A stretch of 64,000 nucleotides of DNA, taken from NCBI RefSeq assembly GCF_900110925.1, contig NZ_FOFP01000007.1, positions 116,760 through 180,759 of the forward strand, given 5' to 3'. Each line of letters starts with the position of its first letter. The first letter of the stretch is position 1. Positions 52,531 through 61,675 of this stretch are shown here, in pieces. The notes under the pieces are model-generated. The model made no database searches. It was not told the DNA's origin and saw only the letters and a program-made list of their open reading frames with translations. This DNA is from Pseudomonas cuatrocienegasensis (GTDB lineage Bacteria; Pseudomonadota; Gammaproteobacteria; Pseudomonadales; Pseudomonadaceae). The translations under genes and the position numbers were made by a program.

Positions 52531-53316
52531 ATGCGCCGCGAGCCCATCGTGCTGTTCGATAACGGCAGCCACCAATGCCTGATGTTCGATGATCTGGTCA
52601 GCGGCGAGGGCGTGCAGTCCAACCAGTTTCTGATCACCGATCATGAGCAGTCGCTGCTGCTCGATCCGGGGGGCAATCTCACCTACACGCCGCTGTCGCT
52701 GGGCCTGTCCAGGTTCATGTCGGTGCAGGACCTGACCTACATTTTCGCCTCGCACCAGGACCCGGACATCATCGCCTCGCTGGACAAGTGGCTGCTGCAC
52801 ACCCGCGCGCGGGTGATCTGCTCCAAACTCTGGGCGCGCTTCTTGCCACACCTGACCGCCAATTACCTGGCCATCAACCATGGCATTTCCACCTACGACC
52901 GGATCATCGCCCTGCCAGACCGCGGCCAGTCCTTTGCTCTGGGCCAATGCACGCTCAAGGCGCTGCCGGCGCACTTTCTCCATTCGGTGGGTAACTTTCA
53001 GCTGTACGACCCGGTGAGCAAGATTCTGTTTTCCGGCGACATGGGTGCCTCGCTGGTCGACGACGCCAGCCCGGTGCAGTCCTTTGCCGCCCACGTGCCG
53101 CACATGGAAGGTTTCCATCGGCGCTACATGGCCAGCAACAAGGTCTGCCGGTTGTGGGCAGGTATGGTGCGTGAGCTGGACGTGGCCATGATCGTGCCGC
53201 AACACGGGCGGCCTTTTGTCGGGCAGGCGATGATCGATGCCTTTCTCCAGTGGATTGAACAGCTCGAATGCGGCCTCGACCTGATGGGCCCGGAGGATTA
53301 CCGCGTACCACGCTGA
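52531..53316 (+). CDS. Diiron metallo-beta-lactamase-fold protein (ODP family)
   Basis: The 261-residue protein resembles the oxygen-binding diiron domain of flavodiiron proteins, without a flavodoxin part. Metal-ligand regions are visible: ASHQDPDIIAS (HxDxD pattern), PAHFLHSVGNF, LFSGDMGAS and PQHGRPFVG. Start ATG 52531 follows GAGG at 52520. Pseudomonads encode such stand-alone proteins, for which oxygen or diiron sensing has been proposed. No partner gene is near. I cannot say if it acts as an enzyme. Confidence 0.8.
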   Translation: MRREPIVLFDNGSHQCLMFDDLVSGEGVQSNQFLITDHEQSLLLDPGGNLTYTPLSLGLSRFMSVQDLTYIFASHQDPDIIASLDKWLLHTRARVICSKLWARFLPHLTANYLAINHGISTYDRIIALPDRGQSFALGQCTLKALPAHFLHSVGNFQLYDPVSKILFSGDMGASLVDDASPVQSFAAHVPHMEGFHRRYMASNKVCRLWAGMVRELDVAMIVPQHGRPFVGQAMIDAFLQWIEQLECGLDLMGPEDYRVPR

Positions 53317-53389
53317 GGCACTACTTTTGGTGTCATCAACGGCGTGCTAGGTTCTCTTGCCGCACTCGCGGTGCGACCGAGAATCCGTG

Positions 53390-54502
53390 ATGTCCCGAGC
53401 TTTATTACGTCATTGCCTGCTGACATGGGCGCTGCTGGCGCCTGCTCCTGCCCTGCTGGCCGAAACCTGGCCGGTGCCGGACTGGACGCCTGGCCCTGCA
53501 TTGAGCGGCGAAGCCCTGGCCACGCTGGAAACCTATGCTTTCCCGCCCCGTGATGACGCTACGCGTCAGGGTGTGCGTACTGATGCGCTGCTGGTGATCC
53601 GTGACGGTCAGATTGTCTACGAGCGCTATGCGGCGCCGACCACGGCGAGCAGCGCCCACCTGAGCTGGTCGATCAGCAAAAGCCTGCTGGCGACTGTGCT
53701 GGGCGTGGCCTATGGCGAGGGGCGCTTTCAGCTCGATGCGCCCGTGGCCCGTTACTACCCGCCGTTTACTGCGCACCCGCAGATCAAGGTCGGCCACTTG
53801 CTCAACTGGGCCTCGGGCCTGGCCTGGCAGGAAGGTTACGAATACGCGCCGCTACGCTCCTCGGTGGTGGCCATGCTCTACACCCGTGGCCGTGCGGACA
53901 TGGCGGCCTTTACCGCCAGCCACGACGCCGACGCGGCGCCTGGCGCGCGCTTTCGCTACTCCAGCGGCGACAGCAACGTACTGGCTGCGGCCCTGCGCGG
54001 TATGGTCGGTGACGCCGCCTATGCCGACTATCCCTGGACGGCACTGTTCGAGCCGATTGGCGTCAGCAGTGCGGTCTGGGAGCGCGATGCCGCCGGCACC
54101 TTTATCGCCTCGTCCTATGCCTACCTGAGCGCCCGCGATCTGGCGCGGGTTGGCCTGCTGATGCAGCGCAATGGGCGCTGGCAGGAGCGACAACTGATCC
54201 CACCTGCGTGGATTGCTTTTAACCGCACGCCGTTCGCCAACTACCAGGCGAGCGCGAAGGGCGCCGAGCCTGTACCCGGCGGGCACTGGTGGCTCAACCA
54301 GGGCGCGGATGGCGCGGCCACCGCCTGGCCGGATGCGACGCCTGCGACCTATGCGGCGCTCGGCCACTGGGGCCAGGGGCTGTACATAGTGCCGGAAGAC
54401 AACCTGGTGATCGTGCGCTACGCCGATGACCGCGATGGTCAGTTCGACGCCAACACCCTGTTGCGCCTGGTGCGCGCCGCCGTCCGTGAGGTGCAGCCAT
54501 GA
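53390..54502 (+). CDS. Secreted serine hydrolase, class C beta-lactamase fold
   Basis: The 370-residue protein starts at ATG 53390 with a signal peptide (LLRHCLLTWALLAPAPALLA, then ETWPV). The nucleophile motif SxxK is in SWSISKSLL, the second motif is YSSGDSN and the third HWGQGLY (HxG). These are features of esterase/carboxypeptidase relatives of AmpC; true beta-lactam hydrolysis is not implied. It probably works in the periplasm. The next small gene overlaps its stop by ATGA. Confidence 0.82.
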   Translation: MSRALLRHCLLTWALLAPAPALLAETWPVPDWTPGPALSGEALATLETYAFPPRDDATRQGVRTDALLVIRDGQIVYERYAAPTTASSAHLSWSISKSLLATVLGVAYGEGRFQLDAPVARYYPPFTAHPQIKVGHLLNWASGLAWQEGYEYAPLRSSVVAMLYTRGRADMAAFTASHDADAAPGARFRYSSGDSNVLAAALRGMVGDAAYADYPWTALFEPIGVSSAVWERDAAGTFIASSYAYLSARDLARVGLLMQRNGRWQERQLIPPAWIAFNRTPFANYQASAKGAEPVPGGHWWLNQGADGAATAWPDATPATYAALGHWGQGLYIVPEDNLVIVRYADDRDGQFDANTLLRLVRAAVREVQP

Positions 54503-54813
54503 TTCGACGTCGACCCTTGCGCAGCCTGGTTTTGCTGGCGCTGGTATTACTGGGTGTGCTGGCTTGGCAGCAGCGGGTTCATTTGCAGGCCTTCCCCGGT
54601 ATCCTGGGCGCCTACAGTGCCAAGGAGTATTGCTCCTGCCGCTATGTGACTGCGCAGCCGGCCGCCTATTGCGCCGGCTATGTGACCCAGTATCTGCCCC
54701 TGAGTGAACTGCACGACGATGCATCGCTCAAACGCGTGACCGCTCGTGCCCTTGGCCGCAGCGCCCAGGCGCAATGGCTGGGCCAGCGCCAGGGTTGCCA
54801 GTTGCTGCCCTGA
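54499..54813 (+). CDS. Small exported cysteine-containing protein
   Basis: The 104-residue protein has a basic N-terminus and hydrophobic helix (SLVLLALVLLGVLAWQQ) that can act as a signal anchor. The mature part contains four cysteines (YCSCRYV, YCAGYV and RQGCQLLP), probably in disulfides. ATG 54499 overlaps the hydrolase stop, so the two are translated together and may interact in the periplasm. Family unknown to me. Confidence 0.7.
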   Translation: MIRRRPLRSLVLLALVLLGVLAWQQRVHLQAFPGILGAYSAKEYCSCRYVTAQPAAYCAGYVTQYLPLSELHDDASLKRVTARALGRSAQAQWLGQRQGCQLLP

Positions 54814-54906
54814 TTGTCCTGACCGAGGTTTCATGTTCGCGCTCCCTGTCGTTGTTTCAATTACCCCGCCTGGCTGCGGTCATGCGGTCGTGCGCGGAGC
54901 TGGCGC

Positions 54907-56067
54907 ATGAGCGCTGGGCCGATCTTCCCTTGGCGGCGGGGCAATCGCTTCGAGTTGCTGATTGATGGGCCGCTGTTTTTCCCGCGCATGCTGGCGGCCA
55001 TCGACGCGGCGCAGCACCAGGTCGACCTGGAGCAATACCTGATCGAAAGTGGTGCCTGCACCACACGCCTGGTGGATGCGCTGTGCGCGGCCGCCGAGCG
55101 TGGTGTGCCGGTGCGCTGCCTGTTCGATGATTTTGGTTGCCAGAAACTCCTGGCCGACGACCGTCAGCGCCTGCTGACCGCCGGCGTAGTGATCCGCTGG
55201 TACAACCCGCTGCGCTGGCGCCGCGGTGTGCGCAACCTGTACCGCGATCATCGCAAGCTGCTGGTGGTCGATGGCGAGGTCGGCTTTGTCGGCGGCACCG
55301 GCTCCACCGACCAGTTCTGGGACCCGGCCGCAGCCGTCAGCCCCTGGCACGAGGTCATGGTGGCCATGGCTGGGCCCTTGGTAGCGGACTGGCAACATTT
55401 GTTCGACCGCCAGTGGCAGGCTTGCCATGGGCGCTTTGCCTGGCGTCCGCGCCCCTCGCCGGGGCTGGCACGCTTGCCCCTGGCACCAGCGGTGGGCACC
55501 GGCCTGGGCCGCGTGGCCTACGCTGACGCCCAGCAGCACCGCGATATTCTGCAGTCCCTGGTGCGGGCGATACGCGGCGCGCAGCAGCGCATCTGGCTGG
55601 CCACGCCCTATTTTCTGCCGACCTGGAAGGTTCGTCGGGCACTGCGTAAAGCGGCGTCGCGCGGCGTCGAGGTGCGCTTGCTACTCAGTGGCCAGCACAC
55701 CGATAACCCACCGGTACGCTTTGCCGGTCAACGCTATTACCCGCGCCTGCTCAAGGCCGGCGTGCAGATCTTCGAGTACCAGCCGCGTTTTATGCACCTG
55801 AAGATGGTGCTGATCGACGATTGGGTCAGCGTCGGTTCATGCAATTTCGATCACTGGAACCTGCGCTTCAACCTGGATGCCAACCTGGAGGCGCTCGACC
55901 CTGAGCTGACCGCCGCGGTGGCCGAGAGCCTGCATGCTGACTTTGCCCAGAGCGAGGCTGTGACCCTGGCACAGTGGCGTGCCCGGCCGCTGTGGCGGCG
56001 GGTTCAGCAACGTCTGTGGGGCTGGCTGGATCGGTTGGTGGTCAATGTGCTGGATAGGCGGCGCTAG
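54907..56067 (+). CDS. Phospholipase D-family cardiolipin synthase-like protein
   Basis: The 386-residue protein has two HKD motifs: DHRKLLVVDGEVGFVGGTG in the first half and MHLKMVLIDDWVSVGSCNFD in the second. DQFWDP and TPYFLP are other cardiolipin-synthase (ClsB-like) features. There is no N-terminal membrane pair, as in ClsB. It would join two phospholipids to make cardiolipin or act on a related headgroup. The start ATG 54907 is supported by GGAG at 54896-54899. It ends base to base against the convergent binding-protein gene. Confidence 0.85.
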   Translation: MSAGPIFPWRRGNRFELLIDGPLFFPRMLAAIDAAQHQVDLEQYLIESGACTTRLVDALCAAAERGVPVRCLFDDFGCQKLLADDRQRLLTAGVVIRWYNPLRWRRGVRNLYRDHRKLLVVDGEVGFVGGTGSTDQFWDPAAAVSPWHEVMVAMAGPLVADWQHLFDRQWQACHGRFAWRPRPSPGLARLPLAPAVGTGLGRVAYADAQQHRDILQSLVRAIRGAQQRIWLATPYFLPTWKVRRALRKAASRGVEVRLLLSGQHTDNPPVRFAGQRYYPRLLKAGVQIFEYQPRFMHLKMVLIDDWVSVGSCNFDHWNLRFNLDANLEALDPELTAAVAESLHADFAQSEAVTLAQWRARPLWRRVQQRLWGWLDRLVVNVLDRRR

Positions 56068-56823
56068 TCACTGCGCAGGGTTGGCGTCTCTGGACAGGTA
56101 CTCGCGGCGAATACGCTCGACTTCGCCACTGTCCATCAGCTTTTTCAGCGTTGCGTTGAGTGCGGGCAGTTGGTCGCTGAACTGGCGCTGCAACTTGATC
56201 ACCAGAGGCGCATCACTCAGCTGCACGCTGCGGGTGATGCGCTTTGGGTCGAGTTGGCGGGTCGCGAGCAAGTTAGCCAGTACGTCGTCGGCCATGACGA
56301 TTGCATCCACCCGGCCGCGCAACAACAAATCGAGTAATGCCGCATCCTCCGAGGTTTCGACCACCTGCAACTGCATATCCGCGAGCCGTGGATAGCTATA
56401 ACCGCGGATCAGGCCAATGTGCAGCCCCTGCAACTGCACAAGGGGCGAGTGGCGCTCAGGATGAGCACTGAGAAAGTAGAGGTATTCGCGCACCCGCAGG
56501 TAGGGGCGCGAATAGACGAAACGGCTACTCGCGTCCGGTGCATTCCAGGCCGGTGAATCAGCGTAGTTAAGGTCCAGGGTGCCGTTATCGAGCAGCAGGT
56601 TGAGGCGGTTGGCCGGGTAGAACAGGAACTCCATCTGCAGGCCGTTCTGTGCCATAGCCCGTTTCACCACATCCACGGCGATGCCCTTGGCTTGCCCCTG
56701 ATCATCCTCGTAGCTGTAGGGGTACCAATCGGTACCACCACTGCGCAATGGCTGCGCCGCGCTTGCTGCGCCCCAGAGCGCAATCAGCACCATGCAGCCA
56801 TAACGCCAGCTGCGAATTCCCAT
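56068..56823 (-). CDS. Periplasmic binding protein, SBP_bac_3 family
   Basis: The 251-residue protein starts at ATG 56823 with a signal peptide (YGCMVLIALWGAASA, then AQPLRSGG). The fold is family-3 solute binding: TDWYPYSYEDDQGQAKGIAVD, the hinge LNYADSPAWNAPDASSRF, GLIRGYSY and LDLLLRGRVDAIVMADD. No transporter genes adjoin it. It is the second orphan of this type in the window (the other at 4472) but the two are not closely alike. Ligand unknown. Confidence 0.75.
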   Translation of the reverse strand: MGIRSWRYGCMVLIALWGAASAAQPLRSGGTDWYPYSYEDDQGQAKGIAVDVVKRAMAQNGLQMEFLFYPANRLNLLLDNGTLDLNYADSPAWNAPDASSRFVYSRPYLRVREYLYFLSAHPERHSPLVQLQGLHIGLIRGYSYPRLADMQLQVVETSEDAALLDLLLRGRVDAIVMADDVLANLLATRQLDPKRITRSVQLSDAPLVIKLQRQFSDQLPALNATLKKLMDSGEVERIRREYLSRDANPAQ

Positions 56824-57084
56824 AGACACCCCTATCCGTAAAGGCCAAGTGCAATAACTGTACAGCACGGCTAAGACAGATAGAGGACGGGCGTACCAGC
56901 CTGTGACTAGGTGCCGCTATATCGTGTAGCGACAACTTTCTACAGGTTTATCGCATTAGTGGTTGTATCAATTGTAGGAGCGAATTTATTCGCGACATTA
57001 TCGCGAATAAAGGCTAGCCCTCTTCGCTCCTACACAAGTGCTCGTGCAGGCGACGCCCAAGCCTGTATGCCGTGAGGAATCTTC
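56824..57084. other. Intergenic region with REP hairpin
   Basis: No gene. At 56973 the repeat GTAGGAGCGAATTTATTCGC begins and is closed by CGCGAATAAAGG and CGCTCCTAC near 57026, a full hairpin. Confidence 0.6.
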
Positions 57085-57186
57085 CTACAGGTACATCCAG
57101 AAATTCGGGTGTTGCACGGTAGGTATCTGCTCTTGCGGTTGGTTGAGCGGACGTGGGCGTTGGATGAGGCGGCGGATAAAAGCCAT
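57085..57186 (-). CDS. Candidate 33-residue basic peptide
   Basis: ATG 57186 with GGAG nine bases upstream opens 33 codons, beginning MAFIRRLIQRPRPL and ending NFWMYL. It is basic and Pro/Gln-rich with an amphipathic start. It follows the sensor kinase gene by 120 bases on the same strand. Evidence is ribosome site and frame only. Confidence 0.35.
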   Translation of the reverse strand: MAFIRRLIQRPRPLNQPQEQIPTVQHPNFWMYL

Positions 57187-57305
57187 GGACTGGGCTCCTG
57201 AATGTGACTGAGGGCGCCGATGATGGCGCCCAACACGGCGTCAGGGCAGTCGAATGTGACTATGGCTCTAATGTTTATCGGCTATCGATCTGTATCAATC
57301 GATAG

Positions 57306-58772
57306 TTATTGGCGTGGCAAACGCACGCTCACCTGCAGTCCGCCCAGGGGGGAGTCGTCCAACGTGATGCTGGCGCGGTGCAGTTCGACCACCCGGCGCA
57401 CGATGGACAGGCCCAACCCGGCGCCCTGGCCCTGACCGAGGCGGAAGAAACGCTCGAACAACTGCTCGCGCAGGGCGGGCTCCACGCCCGGGCCGCTGTC
57501 CTGCACGCGCAAGGTCAGGCTGTGGGCGTCGGCTTCGAGCAGCACGCGGATCTGCCCGCCGAGCGGGGTGTATTGCACGGCGTTGCTGACCAGATTTTGC
57601 AGCAGCGTACCGAGGCTCGGGGCATCGGCGATCAGGCGATAGTCGTCGCCGTCACGTGCCTCCAGGGTCAGCTCCTGGTTGCGCGCCAGGGCCAGCGGGG
57701 TCAGCTCGGCCAGCTCATTGCGCAGGTAGCCGAGCAGGTCGAGCTGGGCCATGGCCAGTTGCGCCACGTTGGGGTCCAGGCGCGCCAGGGTCAGTAATTG
57801 TGCGACCACCCGAGTCGCCCGCTCGACGCCGTTGCCGAGTTGGCGCAGGGCTTCGTCGCGGTCGAGTGGGTCGGGTGCCTCCAGGGCGTTTTGTGCATGG
57901 ATGCGCAGCACCGCCAGGGGCGTGCGCAGTTCATGGGCGGCGTCGGCGATAAAGCGTTTTTCCTGATCGACTAACTGGTTGACCTGTAGCAGCAGGCGGT
58001 TGAGCGCTGCGCCCATGGGTTCCAGCTCGCTGGGCAGCGGCGGCAGCAGCAGCGGGGTGAGGTTGTCCGGCGCACGCGCCTTGATCAGCTCGGCCAGGCG
58101 TTGCAGCGGGCTCAGGCCCCAGCCCACCGCCAGCCACAGCAGCAGCCCCAGTATCGGCAGACCGATCAGCAGCGGTTGCAGGCTGCGGCGGGCGATCTTG
58201 TCAGCCAGTTCACCGCGCACATCCTCGCGTTCACCCGCCAGTACCCAGTGGTGGTCGGTGTTGTCGTGCAGTACGAAGAGCCGCCAGCGGTGCTCGCCCA
58301 GGGTCAGGGTGTGGTAGCCGACCAGGTACTTGGCCAGACGGCTGAGACGCGCGCTCATTGGCTCGTCGCTGGGCGGCAGGCTGCTGTCGAGCTGGGCGAT
58401 CATCTCGGTCAGCAGGCCTTCGGGGGCACTGGCCGACTGGAAGATCAGCTCGCCATTGTCGTCAAGCATCTGGAACGCCAGCTTGCTCTCGTAACCGTGG
58501 CCCAACATGCTGTCGATCTGCCGTGGGCTGTGTTGCAACAACAGGGCTTCGTCGAGCGCCGCCTGCAGGCGTCGGCGCGAGTCGCTCGAGAGATCGTGGC
58601 GGACCAGGCCCATAAGCATGCGCGAGGTCTGCGCCAGTTGGGCGTCGAACAGCTCCTCGACCTCGTGGCTGGCGTCGCTGTAAATCTTGTGGCTGATCAG
58701 GCTCAGGGCCAGGGTCAGCAGGGTGAGCATCAGCACCAGCAGGCGGGTGCGAATCGAGCGCAGCAGTTTCAC
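57306..58772 (-). CDS. Membrane sensor histidine kinase (PmrB/QseC type)
   Basis: The 488-residue kinase has membrane helices at about 9-28 and 200-219 with a 170-residue periplasmic sensor between. A HAMP-like linker follows, then the phosphorylation site FIADAAHELRTPLAVLR (His280), N-box LVSNAVQYTP and G-boxes DSGPGVEP and GAGLGLSIV. GTG 58772 overlaps the regulator stop (GTGA). Order regulator-kinase and sequence resemble PmrAB or QseBC pairs, which respond to cationic peptides, metals or pH. The signal here is not predicted. Confidence 0.9.
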   Translation of the reverse strand: MKLLRSIRTRLLVLMLTLLTLALSLISHKIYSDASHEVEELFDAQLAQTSRMLMGLVRHDLSSDSRRRLQAALDEALLLQHSPRQIDSMLGHGYESKLAFQMLDDNGELIFQSASAPEGLLTEMIAQLDSSLPPSDEPMSARLSRLAKYLVGYHTLTLGEHRWRLFVLHDNTDHHWVLAGEREDVRGELADKIARRSLQPLLIGLPILGLLLWLAVGWGLSPLQRLAELIKARAPDNLTPLLLPPLPSELEPMGAALNRLLLQVNQLVDQEKRFIADAAHELRTPLAVLRIHAQNALEAPDPLDRDEALRQLGNGVERATRVVAQLLTLARLDPNVAQLAMAQLDLLGYLRNELAELTPLALARNQELTLEARDGDDYRLIADAPSLGTLLQNLVSNAVQYTPLGGQIRVLLEADAHSLTLRVQDSGPGVEPALREQLFERFFRLGQGQGAGLGLSIVRRVVELHRASITLDDSPLGGLQVSVRLPRQ

Positions 58773-59425
58773 TTGTCCACCAGGTAGCCAACGCCGCGTA
58801 CGGTGCGGATCAGTTCAGGAAAGAATTTCTTGCGCAGGTGGTGCACGTGCACTTCCAGGGCATTGCTTTCGACCTCTTCGTCCCAGCCGTAGAGCGCCTG
58901 TTGCAGCTTGTCGCGGGTCATCACCCGGCCCGGTTGGGCGAGCAATTCGTGGAGCAGGAGGAATTCCTTGCGCGGCAGGTTGACCGGTTTGTCGAGGTAA
59001 CTCACCGCCTGGCTGACCGGGTCCAGGCTGATGCCACGGTAGCTGAACACCGGTTGTGGGCGGTTGAAGCTGCGCCGCAGCAGGGCGCGCAGGCGGGCCT
59101 TGAGCTCCGCCACGTCGAAGGGCTTGATCAGGTAGTCGTCGGCGCCGGCGTCCAGCCCGGCAATGCGGTCGCTGGTGGCGTCACGGGCGGTGAGCACCAG
59201 CACCGGCACCGGGTTGGCCGCGGCGCGCAGGTGCTTGAGCACCTGCAGACCATCCATGCGCGGCAGGCCGAGGTCGAGAATGGCCAGCTCGAAGCTTTCG
59301 TGGGTCAGCGCATGCAGCGCGCTGGCGCCATCCTGCAACCAGTCGACGGTGTACCCCTCGGGCTTGAGGGCAGTGCGGATGCCCTCACCGAGGGCAGTGT
59401 CGTCTTCGACCAGCAAGATACGCAT
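58769..59425 (-). CDS. OmpR/PhoB-family response regulator (PmrA/QseB type)
   Basis: The 218-residue protein has a receiver domain with LLVEDDTALGEG, Asp51 in ILDLGLPRMDG and Lys of DDYLIKPFD, followed by a winged-helix DNA-binding domain ending in ALEVHVHHLRKKF and IRTVRGVGYLVDK. This ending is typical of PmrA/QseB. Such regulators bind paired TTAA half-sites; a matching sequence occurs at 63839, in front of the haemolysin-ligase-oxidase operon on the same strand. Control of that operon is a testable inference. Confidence 0.9.
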   Translation of the reverse strand: MRILLVEDDTALGEGIRTALKPEGYTVDWLQDGASALHALTHESFELAILDLGLPRMDGLQVLKHLRAAANPVPVLVLTARDATSDRIAGLDAGADDYLIKPFDVAELKARLRALLRRSFNRPQPVFSYRGISLDPVSQAVSYLDKPVNLPRKEFLLLHELLAQPGRVMTRDKLQQALYGWDEEVESNALEVHVHHLRKKFFPELIRTVRGVGYLVDK

Positions 59426-59469
59426 GCTGTGTTTCCTATTGGTTCTGCCTGAGTTAACCGTTGTCCCTG

Positions 59470-59530
59470 TAGGAGCGAAGGGGGCGCCTAGCCTTTATTC
59501 GCGATTGTGTGCGAATAAAGGCCAGGCGCC
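59470..59530. repeat. REP hairpin between TPR gene and regulator
   Basis: GTAGGAGCGAAGGGGGCGCC and the inner pair GCCTTTATTCGC/GCGAATAAAGGC form a hairpin. It lies between the operon end and the two-component pair, and could partly separate their transcripts. Confidence 0.65.
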
Positions 59531-59558
59531 CTTGCAGGGGCCGACCCTCGGACGGTGC

Positions 59559-60209
59559 TTAATCCTGCTCTGCAGCGATCTTCTGTTGCAGGGTGGCGAT
59601 GTCGCTGCGACGGCCTGCATCGGCCACTTCCCGGCCGGGGCGGGGAGCGGCTTCGAGGGCTTTGTTTAAGGCCGTGCTGGCCTCGTCGTAGCGCCCGTTA
59701 CGGTACAGGAAATCGGCCTGGAAGTAGTTGGGGTCGATGCCCTTGGGGTTGATCGCCAGCGCCTGCTTGAGCATAGCCGCCGCCTTGTCGTTATCGCCAA
59801 AGCCGACCGGCCAGCCGGGCACCTGGTAGTACAGGCTGCCCAGGCTGGTGTAGGCCGAGCCTTCAAGAGCCTTGGCATCCAGGGCCAGGGCTTGTTCCAG
59901 GCTGGCCTTGGCCTCCTTGACCAGGCCCAGGGCGCCCAGGCCGCCTTTGGCGCCAGCGTAGGTGCTGAGGATGATGCCGCGCCAGATCAGCAATTCGGCA
60001 GCCTTGGGCTCAGCTTTGACGGCAGCGTCGGCCTGCTCGCTGAGGCTGGCGAAGGCTTTTTCGCGGGCCTCGGCCGGGGTCTGGTAATTGATCTCGGCCC
60101 AGCGCTGCTGGAGCGCGTGGAGCTTTTCCTGGCCGCCGTCGCTCAGGGCAAAGGCGGGCAGGCTGGACAGGGCGAGCAGCAGGCAAAGGGCGGGGCGTAA
60201 CAGGTTCAT
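59559..60209 (-). CDS. Periplasmic TPR-type repeat protein
   Basis: The 216-residue protein has a signal peptide (RPALCLLLALSSLPAFA). Mature residues form helical TPR-like repeats, for example AELLIWRGIILSTYAGA, SAYTSLGSLYYQVPGWPVGFGDND, AAMLKQALAINPKGID and DEASTALNKALEAAPR. It is last in the five-gene operon, ten bases after the SDR stop. A scaffold role for the upstream enzymes or their envelope product is possible. No catalytic motif. Confidence 0.78.
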   Translation of the reverse strand: MNLLRPALCLLLALSSLPAFALSDGGQEKLHALQQRWAEINYQTPAEAREKAFASLSEQADAAVKAEPKAAELLIWRGIILSTYAGAKGGLGALGLVKEAKASLEQALALDAKALEGSAYTSLGSLYYQVPGWPVGFGDNDKAAAMLKQALAINPKGIDPNYFQADFLYRNGRYDEASTALNKALEAAPRPGREVADAGRRSDIATLQQKIAAEQD

Positions 60210-60219
60210 GGGGTAATCC

Positions 60220-61011
60220 TCAGGGGTGGCGACGGGCGAAGCGCAGGATGGTCGGCAGCTGCTTACGCAGCGCCTGGTCGACCAGGCGTGGCAGCAGGCT
60301 GTTGAGGCGCACGAAGAGTTTTTCCGGCCAGCCGAGGTAAGACTCCTCGTGTTCGCGCACGATGGCCTGGGCCAGTTGCGCGGCCACGTCGCGCGGCTCG
60401 TCCATGGCCACCTTGAGCGCCGTGTTCATGGCCATCACGGTGTTGTCGTTCATCGGCGTGCGGGTGGCGCGCGGGGCGAAATACAGCACCTTGACCTGGG
60501 TGTCGGCCAGCTCGCGGCGAAGCGCCTCGGAGAAGCCGCGCAGGGCGAACTTGCTTGCGCAGTAGGCGCTGAAACCGGGGTAGCCGATGGAGCCGAAGGT
60601 TGAACCGAGGTTGACGATCAGCGCGCGACCTTGTTGTTGCAGCAACGGCAGCAGGCGCTGGGTCAGTTGCAGGGTAGCGGTGACATTCAGGCCGATCAGC
60701 TCGGCCAGGTCTTGCTCGTCATGCTGCTCAAGCAGGCAGAAGCGGTTGACCCCGGCCGCGTTGATCAGGGTATTGAGCCCGCCGAAGCGCTGGGCGGCAG
60801 CGGCTACGGCATCGCGGCCCTGACGGCTGGTGATGTCCGCTTCGACCACCTCGATGCGCCCGGGGTTTTGCTGCGCCAGCAGCCTGAGGACGTCGACCTG
60901 ACGCCCAACCAACAGCAGGCGCGCACCATTGGCCAGCAGGTGCTCGACCAGGGCCTGGCCAATCCCGCCGCTGGCGCCGGTGATCAGCGCGCGGCATTCG
61001 GAAAGTTGCAT
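60220..61011 (-). CDS. Short-chain dehydrogenase/reductase
   Basis: The 263-residue protein starts at ATG 61011 (AGGAG seven bases upstream; the earlier GTG at 61017 sits too close to it). The classical SDR parts are TGASGGIGQALVEHL, the NAAGVNRF region (NAG-type) and the catalytic Tyr-Lys of YCASKFALRG with an upstream serine in NLGSTFGS. A C-terminal helical extension contains YLGWPEKLFVRLNSLLP, which is common in membrane-associated acyl or sterol-type SDRs. It is the fourth gene of the operon and probably reduces or oxidises an intermediate carried by the ligase/oxidase pair. Confidence 0.85.
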   Translation of the reverse strand: MQLSECRALITGASGGIGQALVEHLLANGARLLLVGRQVDVLRLLAQQNPGRIEVVEADITSRQGRDAVAAAAQRFGGLNTLINAAGVNRFCLLEQHDEQDLAELIGLNVTATLQLTQRLLPLLQQQGRALIVNLGSTFGSIGYPGFSAYCASKFALRGFSEALRRELADTQVKVLYFAPRATRTPMNDNTVMAMNTALKVAMDEPRDVAAQLAQAIVREHEESYLGWPEKLFVRLNSLLPRLVDQALRKQLPTILRFARRHP

Positions 61012-61021
61012 GGTCACGCTC

Positions 61022-61675
61022 CTAGGCCGACAGCGGCAGGCTGCGGAACATATCGCCGTAGAGGCGGTACACCACCTTGGCGGCGTGTACCACGGCGGCT
61101 TGGTCGGCTGGGTCGTCGAGGCGGTTCATCAGGGTTTTGAAGAACTCGACGTGCTCCAGGTCCAGGCTGCCGTGGGAGTTCAGGTAGCTGAACGCGGTGC
61201 TTGGCAGTTGCAGGCGATCCTGCACCACGCCAGCGACCTGAGTGGCCAGGGCGATGCTGGTGCCTTCGAGCACATGCACCATGCCGAAGAAGCCCACCGG
61301 GTTGTGTCGGGCGATGGTGTCGTAGATGTAGCTGACCATCAGCTCGGTAGCCAGACGCGGCTGGCCATTGCGCACGGCCTCTTTGTCGGCACCGCAGGCG
61401 GCGATGTCGTTGAGCACCCATTCCTGGTGGCCGTATTCCTCCTCGATGTATTCGCCGATGGCCCCGCGCAGCCACTCCAGGCGCTCGGGCAGGCGTGCGC
61501 CGCAGGCCATCAGCAGCGGTACGGTGTGCTTGACGTGGTGATAGGCCTCGGTGAGGAAGGCCACGTAACTGTCCAGGCTGACCGTACTGCCCATGGCTTG
61601 CTGAATGATCGGCGCGCTGAGCAGCGCCTGGCGCTCGGCGTGGGTGGCCTGTTGCAGGGTTTCAAAGAACGACAT
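61022..61675 (-). CDS. Haem-oxygenase-like diiron oxidase (HDO/iron-containing redox enzyme family)
   Basis: The 217-residue all-helical protein starts at ATG 61675 (GGAG upstream). Potential iron ligands occur in the HDO order: Glu43-x3-His47, Glu80-x2-His83, Glu137 and Asp172-x2-His175. The same scheme is seen in UndA-like fatty acid decarboxylases and related N-oxygenases. True haem oxygenases and TenA lack this full set. Its start overlaps the end of the adenylating-enzyme gene by 14 bases, so the two are tightly coupled. It may desaturate, cleave or hydroxylate the activated acid; product not predicted. Confidence 0.75.
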   Translation of the reverse strand: MSFFETLQQATHAERQALLSAPIIQQAMGSTVSLDSYVAFLTEAYHHVKHTVPLLMACGARLPERLEWLRGAIGEYIEEEYGHQEWVLNDIAACGADKEAVRNGQPRLATELMVSYIYDTIARHNPVGFFGMVHVLEGTSIALATQVAGVVQDRLQLPSTAFSYLNSHGSLDLEHVEFFKTLMNRLDDPADQAAVVHAAKVVYRLYGDMFRSLPLSA

